Shown one piece after another: positions 1 to 5,522 of a stretch of DNA of 6,941 nucleotides. The position numbers and the translations under genes are program-made. The notes under the pieces are model-generated. The model worked only from the letters and a program-made list of their open reading frames with translations, was not told the DNA's origin and made no database searches. The stretch lies in contig JBBRMF010000273.1 in the NCBI GenBank assembly GCA_038230975.1, positions 1 through 6,941 on the forward strand, given 5' to 3'. Every line of letters starts with the position of its first letter. The stretch's first letter is position 1. The DNA comes from JANXVV01 sp038230975 (GTDB lineage: Bacteria; Planctomycetota; Phycisphaerae; Tepidisphaerales; Tepidisphaeraceae).

Positions 1-494
1 AGTAGAAACCTGGCGTAAGTATCGCTTAACGAGTCATACTCAAAACTTCGATTCGTGGGGCCCGGATGTTTTTTCGGTTGCTCCCCGAGTTTCAATTCCG
101 GCTTGGGCTCATTTGGATTTTCCGGAGGATTTTTAATCGGATCGTTGCCGGGATTAATAAAGATGCAAATCGTCACGGGCATCTGGTTTTTATGGATCAG
201 ATTGTCGCAGACGATCGGAACGCGCCATGGGCCTTTTTCCGACATGTAGCCGTAACCGTCCTGGAACACCATCAATGCCGCCGAATGGCTACCATCGTAC
301 TGTTTTGGAATATAGACCCAGCAGTCTCGCTCCGTGCCTTTGAAAATCTCGCTTGTCCAAACGAACTTTTCCACCTTCCCCTGCGGCACCCCTTCGTGCC
401 GTGCTGAATCGGGACCCAGCTTATAATCATCTGCTGCGCGAACCGTCACACAGATAGAGGTCAGTAGCACAATCGCTAGAAACTTTTGAAGCAT
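1..494 (-). CDS. Secreted Fes-like esterase (alpha/beta hydrolase), N-terminal part, cut by window edge
   Basis: Reading leftward from the ATG at 494-492, an open frame of 164 codons runs off the left edge. The first 20 or so residues (MLQKFLAIVLLTSICVTVRA, then ADD) look like a Sec signal peptide, so export is likely. The mature start resembles enterochelin-esterase-like hydrolases (Pfam esterase, PF00756) common in Planctomycetes and Verrucomicrobia: YKLGPDS near residue 24, EGVPQGK near 34, RDCWVYIPKQYDG at 56-68, LMVFQDG at 74-80, VPIVCDNLIHK at 92-102, IFINPG at 111-116, and NRSFEYDSLSDTYARFL at 148-164. The catalytic Ser-Asp-His residues would lie beyond the edge and cannot be checked. 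A lysine- and proline-rich insert (about residues 117-147) follows IFINPG. The AAGGA at 507-503, 8 nt from the ATG, supports this start. It lies 68 bp downstream of the GH2 gene on the same strand, so an operon is likely. The true substrate is unknown; carbohydrate esters are more plausible than siderophores given the neighbour. Confidence 0.85.
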   Translation of the reverse strand, partial: MLQKFLAIVLLTSICVTVRAADDYKLGPDSARHEGVPQGKVEKFVWTSEIFKGTERDCWVYIPKQYDGSHSAALMVFQDGYGYMSEKGPWRVPIVCDNLIHKNQMPVTICIFINPGNDPIKNPPENPNEPKPELKLGEQPKKHPGPTNRSFEYDSLSDTYARFL

Positions 495-502
495 GAAATG
501 AT

Positions 503-507
503 TCCTT
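503..507 (-). promoter_or_regulatory. Ribosome binding site of the esterase
   Basis: On the minus strand, AAGGA stands 8 nt before the ATG at 494. It is the best Shine-Dalgarno match in the window and decides the esterase start. Confidence 0.6.
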
Positions 508-562
508 TCGTAAGTGCTATACCGGTCGATTCTAAAGTTTGTTATTCCGACTCCAATTTTTC

Positions 563-2839
563 TCATTTCACGTCGACAATCCCCACGTCGATAAATTGCC
601 CGCCCGATTTTTGATGGCAATGCACTGCGATCATATTCTTCCCCTGCTTCAATGCTTTCAACGCTTCAGGATTCAGGTCGAGGTTTTCATAATCTCCAAC
701 ATAACTGGGTAACTTTGCCACAAGCGTACCATTGATGTAAACCTCGGCGTCGTCGTCATGATGCACCACCAATTGAGGCGACTTCAAAGGTTTATCAATC
801 GTCACCTCGCGGCGTAACCAGATATCGTTGCTTTTCCAGACGGTTCCGATGATCGAACCTGGAGTACCTTCGCTGCCAAAACCGCTCTTGCCTTCTTTCC
901 ATCCGGAAGCGTCGAAATCGGATCCAAACCAATTTTCCGAAGGTTTATCGAGCGTGTAACGCCACAGTTGGGGCGCAGTCCGCGCGGTCGGAACGATCTC
1001 GACTTCGGATTCCTCAACCAACGGCCCGAAGTTAAACCGATTCGCCGCGGCGATTTTCTCCGCATCGGGTTTAATCACGGCGCGGTCGTAGGTCAGCAAG
1101 CCATTGGCCTCGGTCTCGACATCGGTGATTTGCGTATAGACCGCCGCACAAAGGCCCTTCTTTTCAAGATCCGCCAACATACGCGCGAAGCTCACATATC
1201 TTTTCGTCAGTTGATCGGGAGTAGACATGACCTTGTAGCCCCAGGTCTTCTTTTCCCACATATGCCCTTCGATCGGAAGGCCCAGCCCACCGTATTCACC
1301 AAGCACGCTCGCTCGTTTTTCCTCAACAGGAAACATGCCGGGCGCCGGGTATTTGTGCATGTCATGTACATCTCCGGATGGGATATCGTTCCACCCGCTC
1401 GCACAATCGACCAACCGCGTGGGATCATATTGCTTCACCCAATCCGTAAGGCGAATGGTGTCGTACTGACCCCAACCTTCGTTGAAGACCACCCACTGCA
1501 CGATGCACGGATGATTGCGCAGGGCATCAATCATCGCCCGCAGCTCACTTTCAAATTCCTTCGCAGCCGCCGGATCTTTTTGAATTTCCCCGTTGCCTGG
1601 ACTGACTCCCTTGTCACCCGCCGGCATATCTTGCCAGACCAGCAGACCCAGTTTATCGCACCAGTAATACCAGCGATCTGGCTCAACTTTCACATGCTTG
1701 CGGGTCATGTTGAAACCGAGCTTCTTCGTCACTTCGATGTCATATTTAAGAGCGTCATCCGTCGGCGCGGTGTAGATGCCATCCGGCCAGAAGCCTTGAT
1801 CCAGCGGACCCATTTGAAATACCGGTTTGTTGTTCAACATCAGTCGGGTAATCCCCTGATCGTCTTTCCCCAGCGATATTTTCCGCATGGCGAAATAGCT
1901 CTCGACAAAATCAAGCTGTTTCCCATCTCGAAGCACAGAAATTCTCAGTCCGTAGAGGAAAGGCGTTTCTGGAGTCCACGATTTCGGTTTCGGAATGCCC
2001 AGCACGACGCTTGAACGAACCGCATTGCCGGGTGGTTGCTCAATGTTCAACTTTGCTGTTCCAATAGTTTTGTCGCCGTCGATGACATCGACGATGAGCG
2101 CAACATCTTTTCCAGCCCCAGCGATATTCACCGTCACCGCCACCCGGTTGTTATCCAAATCGGGGACTATCTTCAGGTCTTCCAATGAAATCTTATCAAC
2201 TGGCTCCACCCACACCGTCTGCCAAATCCCCGTCACAGGCGTGTAAAAAATCCCACCCGGTTTATTGACCTGCTTGCCGCGCGGCTGCGGGCCTTTGTCC
2301 GTCGGATCCCACACTTCGACGACGATCTGCTGTTCGTCATTGGGCTTGAGGGCATCGGTGATGTCGAAGGTGAATGGATCATAACCACCGCGATGCGCCC
2401 CGACGTGCTTGCCGTTGACCGTGACAGTGGTTTGCCAGTCGACAGCCCCGAAATGAAGCAGCGTGCGCTTCCCTTCAAACGCCGGAGACAGTTGAAACGT
2501 TCGGCGATACCAGAGTTTTTGATCATCACCCACTTGCTTCATGACACCTGAAAGAGCCGATTCCACGGGGAAAGGCACAAGGATTTTCCCGTCGAACTCT
2601 TTAGGCGCGGCTGTTTCTTTCCCCACGATCGCATATTCCCACAGCCCGTTCAGATTCATCCATTCCTTCCGCACCAACTGCGGACGCGGGTATTCGGGCA
2701 GCGCATTTGCCGGCGTGACATCCTTGGCCCAGCGCGTCTTTAGCGGGCCGTCCGCCATATGCCATTCATCACCTGCCAGAGTAATTTGAGCGAATCCCGC
2801 CAGCACTATGAGCGCACTTAAAAAGTGGATTGGTTTCAT
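563..2839 (-). CDS. Secreted glycoside hydrolase family 2 protein (beta-galactosidase/beta-glucuronidase-like)
   Basis: This 758-residue protein is complete. Residues 1-22 form a signal peptide (cleavage likely after ITLA), so it acts in the periplasm or outside the cell. The GH2 order is clear: a sugar-binding jelly roll (about 50-215; LNGLWEYAI at 63-71, FGAVDWQTTVTVNG at 130-143), an immunoglobulin-like domain (about 216-320), and a TIM barrel (about 325-605). In the barrel the expected acid/base is Glu454 in FNEGWGQYD and the expected nucleophile is Glu515 in LGEYGG. NMTRKHVKVEPDRWYYWCD (378-396) and LLVWQDMPAGD (399-409) are also typical. A further beta-sandwich (about 615-758; SGFGSEGTPG, DIWLRREVT, HHDDDAEVYING) probably binds carbohydrate or packs on the barrel. 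GH2 enzymes hydrolyse terminal beta-linked (sometimes alpha-L-linked) sugars with retention. The sequence does not settle whether galactoside, glucuronide, mannoside or another sugar is cleaved. The esterase follows after 68 bp. No strong ribosome binding site precedes the ATG; the signal peptide starting directly at it supports the start. Confidence 0.92.
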   Translation of the reverse strand: MKPIHFLSALIVLAGFAQITLAGDEWHMADGPLKTRWAKDVTPANALPEYPRPQLVRKEWMNLNGLWEYAIVGKETAAPKEFDGKILVPFPVESALSGVMKQVGDDQKLWYRRTFQLSPAFEGKRTLLHFGAVDWQTTVTVNGKHVGAHRGGYDPFTFDITDALKPNDEQQIVVEVWDPTDKGPQPRGKQVNKPGGIFYTPVTGIWQTVWVEPVDKISLEDLKIVPDLDNNRVAVTVNIAGAGKDVALIVDVIDGDKTIGTAKLNIEQPPGNAVRSSVVLGIPKPKSWTPETPFLYGLRISVLRDGKQLDFVESYFAMRKISLGKDDQGITRLMLNNKPVFQMGPLDQGFWPDGIYTAPTDDALKYDIEVTKKLGFNMTRKHVKVEPDRWYYWCDKLGLLVWQDMPAGDKGVSPGNGEIQKDPAAAKEFESELRAMIDALRNHPCIVQWVVFNEGWGQYDTIRLTDWVKQYDPTRLVDCASGWNDIPSGDVHDMHKYPAPGMFPVEEKRASVLGEYGGLGLPIEGHMWEKKTWGYKVMSTPDQLTKRYVSFARMLADLEKKGLCAAVYTQITDVETEANGLLTYDRAVIKPDAEKIAAANRFNFGPLVEESEVEIVPTARTAPQLWRYTLDKPSENWFGSDFDASGWKEGKSGFGSEGTPGSIIGTVWKSNDIWLRREVTIDKPLKSPQLVVHHDDDAEVYINGTLVAKLPSYVGDYENLDLNPEALKALKQGKNMIAVHCHQKSGGQFIDVGIVDVK

Positions 2840-2899
2840 ACCGGCCAGACTATCGACGCTCGCGCGAATCGCAATAGGAAAAAGTCACGGCCGCCGATC

Positions 2900-2962
2900 T
2901 TTGTGGTGCGTAAGGTTTTCGGGTGCCATGGCCAGGCTCGACGGCCCGAAAAGAAGTCCGCG
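2900..2962 (+). repeat. Left arm of an imperfect inverted repeat
   Basis: This arm matches the reverse complement of 3346-3408 in blocks: TTTGTGGTG (2900-2908), GGGTGCCATGGC (2921-2932), GACGGCCCG (2940-2948), then AAGTCC near the inner end, with small gaps between. The arm is itself foldable: TTTTCGGG (2916-2923) pairs perfectly with CCCGAAAA (2945-2952). Hairpin repeats with a GGGTGCCA core are, as far as I recall, frequent between planctomycete genes. It could be either a terminal repeat of the element enclosed by the arms or one of two independent repeat copies. Confidence 0.65.
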
Positions 2963-3096
2963 ACCCACATCACACGAGATTCCTCAGGCGGTCGAAACCG
3001 GGTTTTAAAAACGCGGTGGACACCGCCACCAGACTCTCAACTTCGCTGGTTGGGTCGGTTTGAAGCGCCATTCGCCTCGAAACACACCGATTTGCC

Positions 3097-3120
3097 GCGC
3101 GGGCGGTCATGCCGCCGCGC
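3097..3120. repeat. GC-rich hairpin over the end of the transposase remnant
   Basis: GCGC and GGCGG (3097-3100 and 3102-3106) pair with CCGCC and GCGC (3112-3116 and 3117-3120), giving 9 G-C pairs with one bulged G at 3101 and a 5-nt loop. The loop includes the TGA that ends the transposase frame. No T-run follows on either strand, so it is not a standard intrinsic terminator. Confidence 0.4.
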
Positions 3121-3340
3121 AGCAGAGAATGTTCAGGCCCAACGCGCCCATGAACGACTCGTATTTCATCGTCGCGTAGCCGCGGAGTAAGCAGGCGGAT
3201 CATGCCCAACACGTATTTGAGCCGCGACAGGGTTCCTTCGATGCCGGCGCGTTTCCGATAGGTCTTTCTGAACGGTTCCCTGAGGCGGCTGCGCCGGGAA
3301 ACGGGAATTGAATCGGGGGCCAAAGCCGGATTACAATACA
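3107..3340 (-). pseudogene. Decayed DDE transposase C-terminus (IS1182-like)
   Basis: Read on the minus strand from about 3340, the frame gives FRKTYRKRAGIEGTLSRLKY, followed by VLGMIRL. This matches the conserved tail of IS1182/IS5-type DDE transposases, where the Glu of the RxGIE motif is the last catalytic acid. Near 3185-3190 the similarity jumps frame: the following RGYATMKYESFMGALGLNI, then LCCAAA, ends at TGA (3109-3107) and is read one base out of register. The link between GMIRL and RGY is scrambled as well. So one frameshifting indel splits the remnant. The N-terminal part, including the first two catalytic Asp residues, is absent. Upstream residues (CNPALAP, RRSRLREP) faintly resemble the Cys-rich stretch before the last motif in this family. 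The gene cannot make a working enzyme. The family call rests on motif memory and is less certain than the transposase call. Confidence 0.7.
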
Positions 3341-3345
3341 AAATC

Positions 3346-3408
3346 CTGCGGGACTTTTTGCCGGGCCGTCCGGCGTCGCCATGGCACCCAAATCCCGGAC
3401 ACCACAAA
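3346..3408 (-). repeat. Right arm of the imperfect inverted repeat
   Basis: This is the inverted partner of 2900-2962. CACCACAAA (3400-3408), GCCATGGCACCC (3378-3389) and CGGGCCGTC (3362-3370) are exact complements of blocks in the left arm and occur in mirrored order. It contains its own small stem, GCCGG with CCGGC (3360-3374). Together the arms bound about 509 bp that include the transposase remnant. No target-site duplication is visible directly outside them. Confidence 0.65.
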
Positions 3409-3464
3409 ATAGAGTGAGACCGGGAATAAAGCTCGATGCGGTATTCGGCTTGCTTGCAAGAGGG

Positions 3465-3470
3465 TATAAT
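3465..3470 (+). promoter_or_regulatory. Candidate -10 box for the two-component genes
   Basis: A consensus TATAAT lies 16 nt before the ATG at 3487. The -35 region at 17 nt spacing (around 3442) reads TATTCG and is poor, so the call depends on the -10 alone. If real, transcription would start near 3477. That would exclude the upstream in-frame ATG at 3436 and favour 3487 as the receiver start. Confidence 0.4.
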
Positions 3471-3486
3471 AAGCGAGTTGATCGAC

Positions 3487-3867
3487 ATGCCTTTAAAGCT
3501 TAAATCAATCCTCCTTGTGGAAGACGATGTATCACTCCGTCGGAGTGTCGGCGAGTTTTTGAAAGACAATGGGTATGCGCTTTACACCTCCGGCACGATG
3601 CACGAGGCTTGCGAGACGATTCTGGCGGTTCGCCCGGAGATTTGCCTTTTGGATCTGAATCTGCCGGACGGCAGCGGGTTGGATCTGCTTCGATATCTCG
3701 TGCGTGAACAGTTGCCGGTTCGAGTCATCGTGATGACGGCGTTTCCGTTGCAGCACCTGCAGCTGCAATATCCACCGGGAACGCTTGTCGCATGGCTTAC
3801 GAAACCGGTTTCGCCTGCTGCGTTACTTGAGGCGATCAGCAAGGCCGAGGATACACTAACGAAGTGA
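3487..3867 (+). CDS. Stand-alone response regulator receiver protein
   Basis: This 126-residue protein is one receiver (REC) domain with no output domain. From the chosen start the acidic pair is Asp13-Asp14 (LLVEDD), the phosphoacceptor Asp56 (ICLLDLNLPDGSG), the switch Thr84 (VIVMTAF) and the conserved Lys106 (WLTKP), so it should be phosphorylatable. The frame opens earlier, at ATG 3436, but those 17 extra residues are not receiver-like and a TATAAT lies inside them. The domain starts normally right after ATG 3487. The alpha4-beta5 part (PLQHLQLQYPPGTLVAW) differs from the usual AxxxGA pattern. Its TGA overlaps the kinase GTG, so the two are probably co-translated. Such proteins can be phosphate shuttles or sinks for a kinase, act by protein contact, or inhibit the kinase; the sequence does not decide. 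It is a cytoplasmic protein. Confidence 0.88.
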   Translation: MPLKLKSILLVEDDVSLRRSVGEFLKDNGYALYTSGTMHEACETILAVRPEICLLDLNLPDGSGLDLLRYLVREQLPVRVIVMTAFPLQHLQLQYPPGTLVAWLTKPVSPAALLEAISKAEDTLTK

Positions 3868-5243
3868 AATTCCCGAACGACACCTTTCGCGGGTGGATGA
3901 TCCCCGCAGTTCTTGTTGCTACGGCCATCCTGCTGACCGTGCCGTGGAGCTATTGGGTCATCAAGGCGGCTTTCGACCGCGACGTGGTGGACAACGCCAG
4001 TGCCCTCGCCCGCCGTGTCGAACTCCGCATGCTGCTTGCGGCGGCTTCATCCAACGGGCCACAGCAAGCGTCTGACGTACTGGCTACGGAACTGGCGGTT
4101 GACCAAACCGTCCAGACCGCCGCATTTTTCGATCTGCGCAATCCCGCGCGGCCGATCGGCTGGACCCGCCTGCCCGGAACGCGCGAACCCAGTTTCGATA
4201 CCAAAGAAATCCGTCGCCGTGTGACTTCCGGGGTTCTCATCGAGCAAAGTGCCGACCACTACAGCATTACCCTTCCCTGGGTGTCCGGCGATCGCGCTCT
4301 GGGGTTTACTTACCTTGAATTCTCACGCGCCGCGCTCGCGGACCAATTCTGGATTAAAGAAGGTGAACTTGTCTCGCGCGTCATCGGTGTCAGCGCGGCG
4401 GCGATATTCCTGCTCAGTGTCATCGCGATCTACGCCTACGGAAATCGGCTTAAAGTCGGCCATGTCCGTGAGCGCGCGGAACTCGCGCGCCAAGGGCTTG
4501 TCGCCGAGCGCGGATTGACGGCCGCCGTGTTGGCGCATGAGATTCGAAATCCGCTGGCCGCCCTTCGATTTCAATTGTATTCCCTTCGAAAAAACTCCAG
4601 CGACTTCGTGCGCGTTTCCGAAACGGCCGACACCATCGACAGTGAACTCTCTCGCATTCAGCAACTCGTGACGGATTATCTGGAACACGAAAAAGCCCGA
4701 AGCATGCGCGTACAGCGGGTCAATCTGGAAGAATCCGCGCGAAGCCTTCAAACGCTCATGGCCGAGCTTTTCAAGCAATCTCGCACGGAACTCACCATCA
4801 TTCCGGCCCCCACGGCTGTTGAAACGATGTGCGACCCACACGCATTACGGCAGGTGCTGATGAATCTGGTGCTCAATGCCCAACAAGCCATGGGGGAGAA
4901 TGGCAAGGTGATCCTGCGCATCGGCCGCGACGAGTCATTCGGCACGATCGATGTCACCGACACCGGCCCGGGCATTCCACCCGAAATTCGCGATGTACTT
5001 TTCAAGCCATTCGCGACCAGCAAAAGCGACGGAAATGGAATCGGCCTGGCGCTGGTCAAGCGATTCGTCGATAACTTCGCGGGCAACATTCGCGTCGAAA
5101 GCGAACCAGGAAAGGGAACCACCTTCCATCTGCGTCTGCCTTTGGCGAATGGGGCCGAAACTCCCGTCCCGTTGCAATTGAATTCAGATATTTCCGTCGC
5201 AGAACCAAACCTGCTCACGCCGCGCGTTTCGGAGGGAAAATGA
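3864..5243 (+). CDS. Membrane sensor histidine kinase (NtrB/AtoS-like catalytic core)
   Basis: This 459-residue kinase starts with GTG overlapping the receiver stop (GTGA). GAGG at 3847-3850 could serve as a ribosome binding site, and an ATG at codon 12 is a less likely alternative. Membrane segments are at about 12-35 and 172-193. They enclose about 135 periplasmic residues without a family I recognise (possibly Cache-like). After the second segment there is only a short linker, with no obvious HAMP or PAS. The HisKA domain carries His225 in LAHEIRNPLAALR. The ATPase domain shows the N box (Asn334 and Asn338 in NLVLN), the G1 box DTGPGIP (366-372), the F box LFKPFATSK (379-387) and the G2 box GNGIGLALVKR (390-400). 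All key residues are present, so it should be active. It most likely autophosphorylates and passes phosphate to the adjacent receiver, the NtrC-like protein, or both. About 30 residues after the ATPase domain form a nondescript tail. The TGA lies within a 14-bp direct repeat. Confidence 0.93.
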   Translation: MKFPNDTFRGWMIPAVLVATAILLTVPWSYWVIKAAFDRDVVDNASALARRVELRMLLAAASSNGPQQASDVLATELAVDQTVQTAAFFDLRNPARPIGWTRLPGTREPSFDTKEIRRRVTSGVLIEQSADHYSITLPWVSGDRALGFTYLEFSRAALADQFWIKEGELVSRVIGVSAAAIFLLSVIAIYAYGNRLKVGHVRERAELARQGLVAERGLTAAVLAHEIRNPLAALRFQLYSLRKNSSDFVRVSETADTIDSELSRIQQLVTDYLEHEKARSMRVQRVNLEESARSLQTLMAELFKQSRTELTIIPAPTAVETMCDPHALRQVLMNLVLNAQQAMGENGKVILRIGRDESFGTIDVTDTGPGIPPEIRDVLFKPFATSKSDGNGIGLALVKRFVDNFAGNIRVESEPGKGTTFHLRLPLANGAETPVPLQLNSDISVAEPNLLTPRVSEGK

Positions 5244-5248
5244 GGGTG
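5235..5248 (+). repeat. 14-bp direct repeat, left copy (covers kinase stop codon)
   Basis: GGAAAATGAGGGTG occurs here and again at 5422-5435 with no mismatch. The pair brackets the large palindrome, as a target-site duplication would. This copy includes the kinase TGA at 5241-5243. Confidence 0.6.
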
Positions 5249-5262
5249 CGGGACGAGATCGG

Positions 5263-5400
5263 CCGGTATTGTCCCCTCTCCTGGTACTCCGGGGGAGGGA
5301 TAGGGTGGGGGCCGTTTTCAATTCGTGAAATTAAGATGGCTGGAAAATTTCCCCCACCCCAACCCTCCCCCGGAGTACCAGGAGAGGGAGAAAACCGGTA
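5263..5400. repeat. Large intergenic palindrome with self-folding arms
   Basis: Positions 5274-5311 and 5351-5388 are inverted copies of each other with 36 of 38 bases matching and a 39-nt spacer. Outside them CCGGT(A/T)TT and its complement extend the match with one gap to about 5263 and 5398. Each arm also folds alone: CCCTCTCCTGG pairs with CCGGGGGAGGG around a TACT loop, using two T-G pairs. The sequence therefore can form either one long stem or two side hairpins, as in BIME/REP-type composite repeats. The CCCTCTCC...GGGTGGGGG pattern is, to my knowledge, a common dispersed repeat in several phyla, including Planctomycetes. As RNA it would lie between kinase and activator and could affect stability or read-through. 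No T-run follows, so it is not a standard terminator. Confidence 0.88.
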
Positions 5401-5421
5401 CGCCGGAACTGTCACACACTC

Positions 5422-5435
5422 GGAAAATGAGGGTG
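5422..5435 (+). repeat. 14-bp direct repeat, right copy
   Basis: This is the second perfect copy of GGAAAATGAGGGTG, on the far side of the palindrome. The bases directly outside differ between copies (G versus C on the left, C versus G on the right), so the identity stops sharply at 14 bp. Confidence 0.6.
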
Positions 5436-5522
5436 GCAACCTTTACACTTTATGACTAGAGTTTCATATCCTGGAATCCTGGCAATTGCATTCTCAATCT
5501 CGAAGATAGAATACCCCAACCC

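Larger units (their letters stand above)
2840..3486. other. Gene-free stretch between divergent operons, filled with repeat and transposase debris
   Basis: This 647-bp stretch separates the leftward GH2 gene from the rightward two-component genes. It holds two inverted repeat arms (2900-2962 and 3346-3408), a decayed transposase C-terminus between them (3107-3340), a GC-rich hairpin (3097-3120), and a TATAAT box near its right end (3465-3470). The open frames across it in several registers lack any continuous protein similarity. Promoters for both flanking operons should lie here. Only the TATAAT is a clear candidate, and I find no convincing promoter for GH2 in 2840-2900. Confidence 0.7.

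Noticed and set aside
66..407. Open frame of 113 codons on the plus strand near the left end
   Set aside because: It is antisense to the esterase reading frame, which has a signal peptide, a ribosome binding site and family motifs.
968..2014. Long open frame (348 codons) on the plus strand opposite the GH2 gene
   Set aside because: It lies wholly antisense to a gene with clear GH2 motifs, its translation shows no recognisable domain, and it is explained by codon bias of the real gene.
2845..2875. Possible minus-strand promoter for GH2 (TTGCGA and GATAGT)
   Set aside because: The spacer is only about 14 nt and neither box is close to consensus.
2970..3569. 199-codon minus-strand frame as an intact gene
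   Set aside because: Only a middle portion resembles a transposase. Its start overlaps the receiver gene antisense, and its C-terminal part is out of frame with the real transposase tail.
5274..5388. CRISPR array or intrinsic terminator reading of the palindrome
   Set aside because: There are only two inverted arms rather than regularly spaced direct repeats, and no T-run follows the stem.
5240..5455. Small plus-strand frame (71 codons) through the palindrome, and its mirror on the minus strand
   Set aside because: Both are translations of the inverted repeat, with low-complexity Pro/Gly content and no support as proteins.
5472..5490. Sigma-54-like promoter (GG and TTGCA elements) upstream of the NtrC-type gene
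   Set aside because: The distance from either GG (5473 or 5481) to the GC at 5488 is 15 or 7 nt, not the required 12, so it does not fit a -24/-12 promoter.
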